A stretch of DNA of 64,000 nucleotides from Laguncularia racemosa (taxonomy: Eukaryota > Streptophyta > Magnoliopsida > Myrtales > Combretaceae): NCBI GenBank assembly GCA_037954665.1, contig JBBMOL010000090.1, positions 1,984,001 to 2,048,000 of the forward strand, in the 5' to 3' direction. This document shows, one piece after another, positions 1 through 11,290 of the stretch; positions within the stretch are counted from its first letter, which is position 1; each line of letters starts with the position of its first letter. Under the pieces are notes generated by a model. The model had not been told where the DNA came from. It saw nothing but the letters and a program-made list of their open reading frames with translations, and made no database searches. Both the position numbers and the translations under genes were made by a program.

Positions 1-1107
1 GATCTCTATATAGATTAAAACAGTCTCCACGGGCTTGGTTTTGATAAGTTCATATGAGCCATGTTGTAACTTGGGTACAAACAAAGTTATGCTGATCACA
101 CTTTGTTTATCCGACTACATGGAGGAAAAATAACTCTACTAATTGTGTATGTAGATGACATTGTTCTCACATGAAATGATGATGTGGAGATGACACATTT
201 AAAGCAGAGGCTAGCAGAAGAGTTTGAAATCAAAGATCTGGGCGTACTAAGATACTTCTTAGGAATAGAGATAATAAGATCATCCAAGGGGATATATCTT
301 TCTTAACAGAAGTATGTCCTTGATCTTCTAAAGGATACAAAGATGCTTAGATGTCGACCGCTGCAACTCCAGTAGATCCCAATCATAGTGTTTAAGTAGG
401 AGGTGGAGAGCAAGTAAATTGCGAGTAGTATCAATGCACCGTAGAGAGGTTAATTTATCTCTTACATATACGGCCAGATATTGCTTATGTAGTTAGCCTG
501 GTAAGTTAGTATATGCATGATCCTTGTAGACCACATCTTGATGTTGTAAATCGTATACTTCGATACTTAAAGAGTTATTTAGGATAGGGTATTTTACTAA
601 GTAACCATAAACATCTTCGAATTGACGTATACACAGATGCAGATTAAGTAGGATCGCGGGATGATAGGCAATCTACATCAGGTTATTGCAGTTTTATTGG
701 GGGTAACATGGTGACTTGGGATAACAAGAAACAAGGTATGGTGGCTCGGTCAAGTGCCGAAGCTGAGCATCAATCACTTGCCTAAGGTGTATGTGAGGCA
801 TTTTGGATTTGACGGCTTTTGATATAATTATAACTTTTGGAAAAAGGCCTTCTTATGCTCTACTATGATAACAAAGCAACCATTGATATTGCAAATAATT
901 TAGTACAACATGATAGGACAAAGCATGTGGAGATTGATCGACATTTTATAAGAGAGAAACTGGATCAAGGAATTATATGCTTGCCCTTTGTCAAGTCATT
1001 TGATCAACTTGCCGATGTATTAACTAAGGGTTTTAGTACTAGTGCCTTTTCAATTATATTGTCTAAGATGGGCATGTGTAACATCTATACACCATCTTAA
1101 GAGAGAG
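1..1107 (+). pseudogene. Ty1/copia pol relic: reverse transcriptase and RNase H end
   Basis: Frame-broken 3' end of a copia polyprotein that starts left of the window. The reverse transcriptase signature LLIVYVDDIVLT is readable at about 130-172, followed by DLGVLRYFLGIEI near 235-270 and the stretch around RPDIAY near 470. RNase H motifs follow: STSGYCSFIGG near 672-704, SSAEAEHQSLA near 750-783, and an open stretch at 837-1100 with YYDNKATIDIANN and the C-terminal KTKHVEID-type and ADVLTKG motifs. Several stops and frame changes show that it is dead. The coding end sits 7 bp before the LTR start, as expected for copia. Family assignment is firm from these motifs; the lineage within copia is not resolved. 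Confidence 0.9.
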
Positions 1108-1292
1108 TGTTGAATGATCTAAATATAATAGGATTATTTATAGCAGTAAATGTTATTATAGTTAGTAAAAATTCTTGTACTTGGTAGAAGATATTTTTAT
1201 ATATGGTATATGAGATGCATTATTGTATATAAGAATAAAAGAGATTTGGGGCATTGAAGATAACCTTGGAAAAGCATCTTTCTTCACTAACA
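1108..1292 (+). mobile_element. 3' LTR of the + strand copia element (185 bp)
   Basis: The LTR begins TGTTGAATGATC just after a purine run (aagagagag, 1099-1107) that serves as the polypurine tract, and ends ...CACTAACA at 1292, giving TG...CA ends. Directly after 1292 the sequence changes to the - strand copia reverse transcriptase (LEEVE reading from 1293 upward). This element therefore landed inside that older element. Its 5' LTR and the second target duplication are outside the window, so a copy of TCTCA (1293-1297) is predicted to the left but cannot be seen. Confidence 0.75.
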
Positions 1293-3534
1293 TCTCAACT
1301 TCCTCAAGTAAGTCTAAGACATATTTTCTTTGAAAAATATAAACATCTCATCCTAAGTGAGCAATCTCAACATCCAAAAAGTATTTTAACCCTTCGAGAT
1401 TCTTAGTTTGAAATTGTTGATGCAAGAAGGTTTTCAATGTAGAAATTCCATTGTTATCATCCCTTGTAATGATAATATCATCTACATAAACAATCAAGAA
1501 AATCAACTTCCTTGAATTTAACGTCATATGGAAAATTGAATGATTTGACATACTCCAAACCATGCCAAACTGAAGAAGAGCTAAACTAAATTTGCTAAAC
1601 TATGCCTAAGGAGATTGTTTCAATCCATACAACAACTTCTTTAATCTATAAACTAGGCTTAACTCCTCCTAAGCAACAAACCTTGGGGGTTGCTCCATAT
1701 ATACCTCTTCATTTAAATCTCTATGGAGAAAAGCATTCTTAATATCCAGCTAATGTAAAGGCTACTTAAAAATCATTGCTAGAGAGAAGAATAGACAAAT
1801 AGAAACAATCTTAGCTACAGGAGAGAAAGTGTCTATTTGGTCAACACTATATACCTATGTATATCCTTTAGCTACTAATTTGGCCTTAAGGCGATCAACT
1901 GAACCATTAGGCAAAGTCTTTATAGCATAAATCATTTTATGCCCTACTAAGGACTTTGCTTGAGGTAAAAGGACCAAATCTTAAGTTTCATTGGAGTTTA
2001 AGGTAGACATCTCCACTACCATAGCTTGCATCTACCTTGGATGAGATAATGCCTTTAAGAGAGTTTGAGGAGTAGACATTAAAAATAAAGAGGACACAAA
2101 AGCATAGTAATCGGGAGACAACAAAGCATATGGAATATAATCAGAGATAGGATAGGGTGTAGTTCACTGTCTAATGCCCCTTTAGTAAGGCAAAAGGAAG
2201 ATCTAAATTTGAATGTAGATTTAAGATTAGATCGGTGTTGGCTAAAGCATTGGAATCTTGATAATAGTTGTAATTGATTTTGGACGAAGTCGATGCTTGT
2301 AAACCTGTAAAGGCATAGTCGTAGGCTCTATCAATTTTATAGATGATGGTATTAGATGTGAAGTTCCTGAAGGTGGTGAAGACATAGAAAGAGGTACAGG
2401 GAATGGAAGACCTTCTTTAATAGACTCAGAAGTTATAGCTGGATTAGTAAAGAAAGGAGTAAAGTCAAAGAATGTTACAATATAGGACACAAAAGCACAT
2501 TGCAACTCTAGAGAAAAACAATGATACCCCTTTTAAAGATGCAAGTATCCCAAAAACACTCACTTAATGGATTAAGGCAACAATTTATCTCTACATGGGG
2601 ATGGAACATGGACAACCAAATATGCGTGGAGGAATTTGTATAAAGCATCATGAGGAAAAAGAAATGAGGATGGAATCTGGTCATGAAGAATCGAAGATAG
2701 CATAAAGTTAACGAGATAATAAGAGGTAAGAATAGCATCATCCCAAAATTGTAAAGGAACCATCATATGCAATAACAAAGTATGTGCTGTTTCAACTAAC
2801 TATTTATTCTTTCATTCTACAACACCATTTTATTGAAGTGTATGTGAAAAAGAATTTTGATGGAGTATACCATGACTAGTCATTAAAGACGAAAAAGCAA
2901 AAGATAGATATTCTTTTGCATTATCACTTCTTAATACTTGAATAGGCATACCAAATCGTGTTTTGATTTCAACACAGAAGGAAATAAATATAGAGAACAA
3001 TTCAGAACATTTCTTCATTAAGAAAAGTTATGTCATTTTGGAATGATCATCAATAAAGGTTACAAGGTACTTAAATCCCATCTTAGAGGTAACATGACTA
3101 GGTACTTTGACATAAGAATGAGCTAAAGAAAAAGGTACAAAAACGTGTTTATTGACTCGACTTAGGAAAGAAGACCTACTATGCTTTCCCAATTGATAAG
3201 AATGACACTCTAAACTACTAAGACCTAAAAGACTAGGGACCATTTAATGAAGACTTTGTAATCTCGGATGTCCCAGATGACTATGAATCTGTAAAGGAGA
3301 AGACTCTACCAAAAATGCTGATCTTGATGTAGTCACAACCAGTTGGTATAATCCTCTAGACTCATGCCTTGTGCTAATCACCCTTCTAGTTTGCATACTT
3401 TGGATAGAAACAAAATCAAAGGTAAAGGTTACAAAGTATTTCAAATCTCTAGTAAGTTTGTTGATAAACACTAGATTTAATCGAAACTTGGGCACACAAA
3501 AAACATTGGACAAAGGTAATAAAGTAGCTAGAAC
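1293..3534 (-). pseudogene. copia pol relic: gag-pre-integrase, integrase core, reverse transcriptase
   Basis: Read on the - strand. Near 3500-3250 is the gag-pre-integrase part (NVFCVPKFRLNL, then SHLGHPRLQSLH). Near 3110-2830 are integrase core pieces: KYLVTFIDDHSKMT holds one catalytic Asp and MPIQVLRSDNAKEYLS holds the next. Near 1930-1300 is reverse transcriptase: LKAKLVAKGYT, LDIKNAFLHRDL, VYMEQPPRF, LYGLKQSP, then VYVDDIIITRDD near 1480 and KYVLDLLEEVE at the left edge. The order is normal for copia. Stops and frame shifts throughout make it non-functional. Confidence 0.88.
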
Positions 3535-4439
3535 TAGAGGTGTGCAAGTGGGTAAGGGCCTATAGGGTAACCCGTTTTTAAAATGAGTTAGGGTAAAAAA
3601 AATTAACCCGTTTAAAAAGAGGGCTAAAATAGCCCGACCTATTTAACACACAGGTTAAAGTGGGTTAGCTCGCATGCCTAAAAAAAAAAAGAAATCAAGA
3701 TCAATAGCACATAACATGACAACAACACTAGGTAGGTTTTGGTTTTTCTTTTTTACACCCTAGGCTACAGCTGCATTGTAATTCATGTAGTTAGCACTCC
3801 ACACTCCACAAATTTACTAACCTTAACCCTAAGTAAAACAAAAGAAACAACATACTTGATAGCAGTGGGTTTTGGTTTTTTACACCCCAAGCTACAACCA
3901 CTCTACACGTAGTTGTAGATTTACAATAGCAACTAGAAGGAATAGCATACAACACTATAGCAACAGGTCTCGATCTCGACAGTTAACCCTTGCAGTTGCA
4001 AATCATAATTATAGACCGCTCATCCGTCATCCCTCTCATTGTTCGGTGCCTGTCGTCCAGTTCGCCGCTGTCGTCTTCTGATCATCTCGTCACTGTCGTC
4101 TTTCGGTAATCCCCTTCTCTCTTGCAATCTTCCGATTGCCCTCGTCCCTCTCCCCGCTCTCGTTGTTTAGTTGTCCGTATCCTTGTCCCTCTCCTCGCTC
4201 TTGTCGTTTAGTCCAAATATAAAGTAGGTTGGTCCGTTTAACCTATCAAATGATAAAAGTAGGTTAAACGGGCTGGGTTAGAGGGTTGGCTCATTTAACC
4301 TACTAACCTACATGGGTTAGGTTGGGTTAGCAAATTTTGGCTCATTTATTAAATGGGCCAAAATAATTTGGCCCATTTAATCCGCAGGCCAAAGTGGGCT
4401 GAGTCGAGTTAGCTCGTTTAACCTACTTGCACACCTCTA
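3535..4439. mobile_element. Non-autonomous hAT-type element, 905 bp
   Basis: The ends are inverted repeats: TAGAGGTGTGCAAGTGGG at 3535 and its near-complement ending at 4439 (CTACTTGCACACCTCTA). It is flanked by 8-bp direct repeats, GCTAGAAC (3527-3534) and GCAAGAAT (4440-4447), which match at 6 of 8 positions. An 8-bp duplication and this kind of TIR fit the hAT superfamily. The subterminal regions are rich in variants of GGGTTA and TTTAACC in both orientations, typical of hAT transposase-binding regions. No transposase is encoded. It sits inside the copia protease / gag-pre-integrase region, and skipping it restores the copia reading. Confidence 0.85.
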
Positions 4440-4455
4440 GCAAGAATAACAATAC

Positions 4456-7183
4456 TATAGACACCTCATTTTCGCCTCCATCTAAATTTATAGAAAAAAA
4501 AAAAAAAGCCTGGTTTATGGAATAATAAAAATAAAACAAAATAATATATATATAAACAAAATATCAAATAATAAAAAAAATTAACTAAGTAAAAGAGCAA
4601 AACAAGAATGAAATGAAAAAATTTATAAAATTAGAAAATAACAAAAATTAATAAAAAATATGAATATTTTCATATTTGGCAAGAAGGTATGGGTCTCTAA
4701 ATTAAACTCGAGAAACTTAAAACAACAAAAATCAATTAGGAAAATCAGTTGATATGTAAATTGATTGCAAGGATAAATGAGAAAAAGGCTAGCCCAACTG
4801 GTCCATATGTTACCTAGTGTGCGTGAGGGACAGTGCAGGTCTTGGGTTTGAATCCATAGGGAGGCATTTTGTGCCATTTTCATTTTTTTCCCTCCAAACT
4901 ATCATGTGGCAGAACACAATTGGCCAAATAGAGATCATGTGTAGAGCACATGATCATCTTCAACCTCTAGCAAAGGAACATGGGAAGCGGATGAAGATGA
5001 ATCCATCCATTCCAACTTGGTTTTTTTAACATGATTCCACTAGTGTTTAGCTTAAGAAGTGATAGACATCATCTGATATACACAAATCTCAAAAAAAAAA
5101 AAAAAAACAGGATCTAACTAAATCGGGATATGTTATGTATTGCTATCCAATGCTCGGTTCATGTCTATCTAAAGCTCCAAGCTCACCAATGGCCCCTATA
5201 AATACACCGAGACTTGTAGAAACCAAGGAGGCTAAAAAAATCACCATAAAGACGAATTGAAATCGTACTTCCAAAGCCCCCTCCCCCCTATTTGAAATCC
5301 ATCTTCATCGTCGGCTATCATTCCTATTGCCTAAAACATTATGCACACACACACCACCAAACACCTCCATTTAGGTAGCAATCAACTCTTAGCAATCTCT
5401 AGGGTTAGAAAAGCCACCCCTTTAATTTGCTAGTGCCCTAAAAACTGCCACCTGTAGACACCCATGACCACCACTCTTAGCGACTCCTTAGAACACCACC
5501 TTAGGCTCTTCTTTAGGTGAAAACGGCCCCGGATTTGGAATCTACACCTTTGAAAACCTCAAGTTCGACTCCTCAACCGCCTGCAATGTTCGCCAGAGTG
5601 CTCGAAAGGATCATTGTCGTTCAACTACGTTTGAACTTGCAATCAAATCCAGACTCGACTTGCACCTGTGAACTTAGCCCACACGCAACTTGATTTGTGC
5701 TTGTCCTGACATATCTAGTTAGAGTTATATTTGTTCAGTTTTTCTTTTTTCTTTTATTATTTTTCTTTAATGTATTTTTTTATTAGTAGAATTTTATGTT
5801 CTGTTTAGGAAAAATTAAAATAATAAAATTTTGAGTACCCGTCGAGTTGTCGTGGTGTATACCATCACTCAATGGCAAATGACAATGTTTAATAAAATAA
5901 TAAAAGAAAAAAAACATTATGTTAAATTAAATATTTAATAATAAAAACATAATAAAATTAAAATCTAAAATAAATAAATAATAAAAAGATAATAAAAATT
6001 AAATAAAACCTTTAATAAGTAAAAATCTCTAACTTAAAAATGAAAAACACAAAAATATAAAAATCTAAAAAGATGAAAAAAAAATCTTTAGTCTAAGTTA
6101 GGATATTAGAAATAAAATTATAAAAATGAAAAATGTAGAAAACCAAATTAAATATGATATGTAAAAATCTTTAGTATAAATAAAATTTTAGGAACAAAAA
6201 TTAAGAAAAATATATAAATATAATAAAAATTTCCTTTTAGTATAAAATTTTTAAGCTTTTAAGAATAAAGAATAAAAGACAAAAAATACAATAAAAATAA
6301 AAAATCTTTTTATCAAAGTCTAGTATTTTAGGATTTTATCACATAAAGTTTTTCTAAAAAATAAAAACCTAATATGATGTTTCCAAAACTTTGGTTATTC
6401 TTAGGTTTTTCAAAAATCATCATATAACAACCTAAGTCACCTAGGCATTTTCTTAGTAAAAATTAATCTGATTAAATAACGTAAACCTAACATTTTTAAT
6501 TAAATAAAATTAATCAACAAACTAAGATTTTTTGAAAGAAAGGCGAACTACAAACGGTTTGATCATGATTAGAGGATATGTAGATACCTTTGGGGAAACT
6601 ATAATAAATAAAAAACTTTAGGTTATGGAAAATTAAATAAGATAAAAACTTTAAATAAATCAAATAAGAAGAAAACTTTAGAAAAATAAAAACTTTAGGT
6701 AATTAGCATAATAATAAAAAAAAACTTTAGATTGGTTTAGAAAATTAGCATAATAAACTTCAAACCTAAGGCTTCTTTTTAGCATAAATTCATAATCTTA
6801 TAAAAAACATAAAAAATAAATAAATAGCATACTATAATGTATAGTAGTAGATACATGAAAAATAAAGATAGGAATATAAATACTTTTTAGTAAATATTCT
6901 TGAAAATTTTACATGGCAATCGTTTTGGTTTTAATAGGTTAGCCCATGAATCTAGCATTTTTAGTTAAATATTTTTTTGAAATGTTTTTTTTTTTAAATT
7001 CACATATTAGTAGCTAGTTAAGGTTAATCCACTCAATTAACCTTAAGTTATTTTTCAACTTTGGTTGGTGACAACTCTTTTTAAAAATTAATTTTTCTTA
7101 ATTTAGTTAAGTAATTTATATTAAATTAGTAGAACTTTTCATAGATTATAATAAAGGAAAATAGTTTAAAACTAGACTCAACA
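4456..7183 (+). mobile_element. Solo gypsy LTR (family T), 2.73 kb, + orientation
   Basis: The left end is TATAGACACCTC (4456; TG mutated to TA) and the right end is ...ACTCAACA (7183). The 5-bp flanks AATAC (4451-4455) and AGTAC (7184-7188) differ at one base. A promoter-like CCTATAAATA lies at 5195-5204. Near the 3' end is GGTTGGTGACAACTC (about 7059-7073), the counterpart of GGTGGCGACTCC in the oppositely oriented LTR at 7536-9473. No internal retrotransposon sequence is present, so this is a solo LTR left by recombination. The lineage may be Tat/Ogre-like from the LTR style; that is a tentative inference. Confidence 0.75.
4790..4855 (+). promoter_or_regulatory. tRNA-like Pol III A box and B box inside solo LTR
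   Basis: TAGCCCAACTGGT (4790-4802) fits an internal Pol III A box, and GGTTTGAATCC (4845-4855) fits a B box. They are spaced as in tRNA-derived SINEs. The oppositely oriented LTR carries the same pair (TAGCCCAATTGGT and GGTTCGAAACG) at 9206-9194 and 9151-9141. The boxes are therefore part of the LTR family, probably from an old SINE insertion, rather than a tRNA gene. No acceptor-stem pairing was found. Confidence 0.5.
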
Positions 7184-7535
7184 AGTACTAATGCCTTTTG
7201 TTGATGAAAGTGATCCATCACCAAGTGTTACATTAGTTAGAAAGGAGGGTTCAATAAGGTTAGAGAAAAATGAACCATTACCAGACATATGCTTAAAGGC
7301 AACTTAGTCCAAAATCTAAGGAGTAGATGAAGACATATGAGCTAAATGTGCCAAAGATGATCCAACATCAGCTGTTGAAGTTATAGGAGGAGATGCTTGT
7401 AACTTAAGTAAACATGAATATTGCTTAATTGGAATAGTAATGGTGGATTTATCATTGGATGGTTGATTACCAAGAATTCTTTCCTAAGTTTGTACAGTAT
7501 TTGCATTATGTAAAGAATGTCCAAGAGGGAAACCA
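7184..7535 (-). pseudogene. copia protease relic and end of gag zinc knuckle
   Basis: On the - strand this piece begins with the continuation of the gag zinc-knuckle region (GFPLGHSLHNANTVQT near 7535-7490). It then reaches the aspartic protease region: ILD followed by a stop where the active-site Ser should be, VAFKHMSGNGSFF, then LGDGSLSSTKGIS near 7230-7190. Stops, including the one inside the DSGA-type motif, make it inactive. It lies between the two solo LTRs and links the gag piece on the right to the integrase piece on the left. Confidence 0.8.
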
Positions 7536-9473
7536 TGTAATGCGTAGTGTCGAGTTTAATTTTTGATTTCCCATTCCTAATCCGATCTATACTAGATCCT
7601 ATGCTCATCTAATGTAGATCCTCGACTTGAGTTAGGAATTTCGTTTTATTTTGGAGTCGCCACCCAATTGTAGTTAGAAAAGATTAAATTAGGATTAATT
7701 AAGCAGATTAATCCTAATTTGGACCACTGGTTAGCTTAATTTCCTTTTTTCGTTTTTTGTGAAAAGAGGAAAGGGAAAACCAAAATTTATGAGTTTGGAG
7801 ACTAATCTATTAAAACCTTAAGGTTACCACCCTAATCTCCTAAAATCTAAACTTTATCCGAAATGTCTTTTATTTATTTTTTGTTGTCTTTTTATTTTGT
7901 TTTTGAATAACCTATTATGAGAAAATGATTTTTATTCCTTTTTAGGGTTGCCCCAAATGGGTGCCTATGTACCTGCTATTCATGATCAAACTTGCCGTAA
8001 TTCGCTTTTCCTGAAAAATTTTACTGCGTTGGTAATTTTTAATTATGAAGTTTCTTTTGATTTATGTTTTTATCATTTTAGTATTTTTCTAAAAAAGAAT
8101 CTAAGCCTAGGCTTGATCATTTGATTTTTTTGAAAAATAATAATTTTTAGGAAAAAACCAATTTTGAATTTATTTAAGAAAATGATTTTTCTAAGTGATA
8201 AAAATTTCATTTTTTCTATTTTTCAACCCATTTCTAATATTATAAACTTTAATTGATTTTCATTAATTTTTATTGATTCTTATTAATTTTTTATAACTTT
8301 TATTAATTTTTATTGAAAAATTTTCTCTTATATTATTTATCTATTCTAAACTAAAATCTAAATTTTTACTATTTTTTCTAATATATATTTTTATCATTTT
8401 CTTTATATATTTTTATATTTTTATTATTTATTATTATAATTATTTATTCTTATTATTATTTATCCTAAATTAAATCCTAAAAAAAAAACTAATCTAAATT
8501 CTAATATTTTTATGTTTTTGAATTATAAATAACAAGTAAATAAATAAAGAAATTCAAAAAAATAAATAAAATAACTAAATAAACAAATGAGAAATAAATA
8601 ATAAAATAAAAATAATAAAAAATCAGAAAATCCAACTTACTTGGATCCGGGTTGGTGCAGTGGTTTTCTTCACGATTGCCTCCAAGTGGTGGTTTCGAGC
8701 TCGATCGGCGGTCGTGGGTTGAAGAATTTCAGCGAAGCTTCGATTCTCTCTTTTTCTCACTTTTGATCCGTGATCCTGCCTCCTCCCTTCATCCTCTATT
8801 TATAGGCGTAAGAAATCGAGCTAGATAAGCTCAGATTTCCACCGATTGAGGCAAATCGGATTTCGGTTGAAACCCATATTTGATTTGTGCAAATCCTTTG
8901 ATTTGTTGCGATTTGATTCCAATTGAATGATGTTTATCTTATTTCTGTTGGAGATCTGCTGGATTTGTGCAAAAAATCAAATCAAAACGACCGAAATTCG
9001 ATTTTTCCTCCTCACCGGCGATCTAGGACGAAAGTTGAAGATGATCACGCCGTGCACATGCGTCTGCTCCAGCTAATTAGTTGTTGACACGTGTCCCAGG
9101 CAAAGAAAAAATTTGCAAAATGCGGATTCTGCCTCCCCAGCGTTTCGAACCTGCGACCTGACCTACTCCCGCACGCACCAGACCAAGGTTCGGACCAATT
9201 GGGCTAGCCCGCTTACTCAATTTTTTTTATTTTCGCAATTTGCATATATACAATGCAATTTTTTTTTGTATTTTTTGAAATTTCAAAAATTTGTAAAAAT
9301 TATTTAGTCATTTTTATTGCCATTTCTGCAATTATTTTCCAAATTGATGTATTTTTCCTATTTATTTTATTTTTTGAATATTTGTCCTATTTTTGCTAAA
9401 TTAGAAAAAAAAATATAAAAAAAAATGGAAAAAATTGAAAATTGATTATTAGGGCAAAAATGGGGTGTTTACA
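7536..9473 (-). mobile_element. Solo gypsy LTR (family T), 1.94 kb, - orientation
   Basis: Read on the - strand, it starts TGTAAACACCCC at 9473 and ends ...CGCATTACA at 7536. Shared with the + copy at 4456-7183 are the start motif, the A/B-box pair, GATCATCTTCAAC about 160 bp further in, CCTATAAATA (8806-8797), and GGTGGCGACTCC about 115 bp from the 3' end. It splits the copia zinc knuckle: HLRETCY lies just right of 9473 and GFPLGHS just left of 7536. The target duplication is not clear (CATAG on the right, AACCATG context on the left), so the left border may be off by a few bases. Confidence 0.75.
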
Positions 9474-10094
9474 CATAGCAAGTTTCCCTTAAATGTCCTA
9501 TCTTACCATAGTAGTTGCATTTAGTACGACTTGATCCGCATCTTCCACTACATCTATCGCCATGTCCTCCTCGACTATTACCACCTTCTCCTCTAACCTA
9601 TATTGGGAAGCATATTGAACAATAAAAGCAAATCAATCACCAATTGATTAAGAAGTTACAATGCTAGTAGAGGCATGCAGCATCATTTGATAAGTATTAG
9701 ATAATGAGGGAATAGTTGCTCCTCCTAATATTTGAGTTTTAATAGATTCAAGCTCAAGTTGTACAGTATGAAGAAAGATAATAGTTAAAAATTTATTAAT
9801 TCGATCCTACATGACATGAATATCAAGAGTAATTTAAAGAATTTCTTTGAAATATAATGAAAAGCTTGAAACTAACCAATGTGGGTGGTCATATCATTGT
9901 CAGACTGGCAAAGCTAGAATAGGTTTTCTATAACCTCATAGGCTCTAGAGATATCACTAGTGTAGTGAACACAGGCTTTTGTCCATGTCTCATGGCAGAA
10001 GAAATAACATCTAAATATACTCATGAGTGTGGGGTCACTTGCTTGCTAAAGAAGTTCTAGGGTTTTGAATTGGTTTATTTGTGCTTTGATACCC
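9474..10094 (-). pseudogene. copia gag relic with CCHC-type zinc knuckle
   Basis: Degenerate gag region of the host copia element, read leftward from the PBS. Recognisable parts are TIPSLSNTYQMM near 9700 and a Gly/Arg-rich run leading into a zinc knuckle, CNYYGKIGHLRETCY (about 9519-9475). In this motif the second Cys of the CX2CX4HX4C pattern reads Tyr. The knuckle is cut by the solo LTR at 9473. Several stops upstream confirm decay. Gag is expected directly downstream of the copia PBS, which is where this lies. Confidence 0.72.
10081..10094 (-). other. Primer binding site of the host copia element
   Basis: On the - strand the sequence reads GGGTATCAAAGCAC, a close relative of the plant tRNA-iMet-complementary site TGGTATCAGAGC. 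It sits 8 bp from the proposed LTR end at 10103 and just before gag, the standard layout. Confidence 0.7.
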
Positions 10095-10102
10095 TAATAA
10101 AT

Positions 10103-10279
10103 TGAGATAAAGTGAGGGAAAAAATTACTTAGTAGTGGCCCTCCACACCATTATATATTATTTAATATTTTTCATATATTACAAATATTTACATTAGTTA
10201 AGATAGAATGCCTTCAATTTTTCAAGTATCATATCAACTTCGATGACATAGAATTAATCTTGATCATAATAGATAAATC

Positions 10280-10280
<1 letters not shown>
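10103..10280 (-). mobile_element. Probable 5' LTR of the host copia element (178 bp)
   Basis: Read on the - strand, the segment starts TGATTTATC at 10280 and ends ...TTTATCTCA at 10103, giving TG...CA ends. It is immediately followed by a short spacer and the PBS. The length is close to the 185-bp LTR of the other copia element in the window. The partner LTR is outside the window, so the 5' border rests only on the TG and size. Confidence 0.5.

Positions 10281-10282
<2 letters not shown>

Positions 10283-10322
<40 letters not shown>
10283..10322. repeat. (TC)n microsatellite
   Basis: About 20 uninterrupted TC dinucleotides abutting the proposed copia LTR border, followed by a T/C-rich run. 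Confidence 0.95.
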
Positions 10323-10324
<2 letters not shown>

Positions 10325-11092
10325 TTTTCCTTTTTCGGTGTACTTGATTGTGCCAATGTATTTAGTCATTAGCCGGAGATGTAAGGTTTTTGTCATGGAA
10401 GCAATAAGACATCCTTGAGCCTTACATTAACCAAAATCAAGACTAAAAATGGCTAGCAAGCTCTTTTCTTCACTTTAATCCAGTAATGAACACAAATGGG
10501 TTGATTAATTACTCCATGTCTCAAGTTGAAGCACAAAGACAATGACTTCTTTGTTTAATTAAAACATCTACTTGAGAGAAGATGCAAGCTACATTTTATT
10601 TGACGATGCTACCTAAATTTTGTCTAAAGAATAAAAGAATGTTTCAATCTAAACCATTTAAATGAAGAAGATTGGTAATCAACCTATATTGGCTAAGTAA
10701 TCTCATCAGCATTAAGTGCATCTCAGTAAGATATTTGCAATATCTTCAAAGCTTTAATAAATATGTATAATTGAAGATACTTCTCAAAACAATTGGTGAT
10801 GCAAACCCCAAGAATAGATCCCGAAATCAACACCAATACATTGATAGGAAGTCCTAAGAAAACTAAAGACTGGTTAGAAACCTCAATGCTTTGATTATAA
10901 CAAATTAGGAATCAAAGGTATAGGAAAGTTATGACCTTTGGTTATAAGGGACCAAGCACCAATAGCACAACAAACTCGACCTATGAGCTATAAATTAGCC
11001 AAGAACCTTAGTATAAAGACACCTGCTAGTTATGAGGAACTAAGAACTAATACTAATAGCATAAGAACCTCGACTGTTGGCTATAGATGAGT
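10323..11092. other. Gene-free stretch with an imperfect ~100-bp tandem repeat; target of the CACA-family element
   Basis: No supportable coding sequence. From about 10935 the sequence contains imperfect repeats built on an (AATAGCA...CTCGAC...GCTATA...AAGAACCTTAG) theme, about 100 bp each. The phrase AAGAACCTTAGTATAAAGA at about 10998 reappears at 22801, right after the composite LTR element. The element therefore inserted into this small tandem repeat. TGAGT at 11088-11092 is the left target duplication. Confidence 0.55.
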
Positions 11093-11290
11093 TGTCATGT
11101 CCCACAGGGGACCCTATTCATGACAATTCACCACAATTACTTAACTCCTACAAGGTAACCGCGAAGCGTCTACATAACTATTTCAATTAACCTGTCATTA
11201 TTTCATAAATAATGATAAGTTAAATACTAAATCATCAATGCTTATTGTTGTGCCATCTATTACATTGTTGCTTATAACCTTGCAATACGA
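11093..11290 (-). repeat. Truncated 3' LTR end of the CACA family
   Basis: About the first 130-180 bp match the corresponding end of LTR B. Both show a TCATG(T)CCC..AGGGGA(T/C)CC start, a TTACTTAACTC / TTACCTAACTC stretch and GAAGCGTCTA. Past about 11270 the sequence instead reads as the internal region, so most of this LTR is missing. Confidence 0.6.

Larger units (their letters stand above)
1293..10280 (-). mobile_element. Degenerate Ty1/copia element, host of four nested insertions
   Basis: Inferred host element running right to left. Its segments are the 5' LTR (10103-10280), PBS and gag (9474-10102), the zinc-knuckle end and protease (7184-7535), a tiny remnant (4440-4455), and gag-pre-integrase, integrase and reverse transcriptase (1293-3534). 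The gaps are filled by two gypsy solo LTRs and a hAT element; the left end is interrupted by another copia element. When the insertions are skipped, the reading runs on across each junction. For example, the protease piece ending SLSSTKGIS is followed by the short SIVI-type piece and then LLPLSNVFCVPKF. Many stops and frameshifts are present. The RNase H end and 3' LTR should lie left of the window beyond the + strand copia insertion. Confidence 0.8.

Noticed and set aside
4790..4860. A tRNA gene or free SINE
   Set aside because: No cloverleaf stems were found, and the homologous sequence lies at the same position in a second LTR, so it is part of the LTR family.
7653..7662. GGAGTCGCCA as a primer binding site (tRNA-Arg type) of a full gypsy element
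   Set aside because: The same motif occurs inside the + solo LTR about 115 bp before its end, with flanking LTR sequence on both sides, so it belongs to the LTR.
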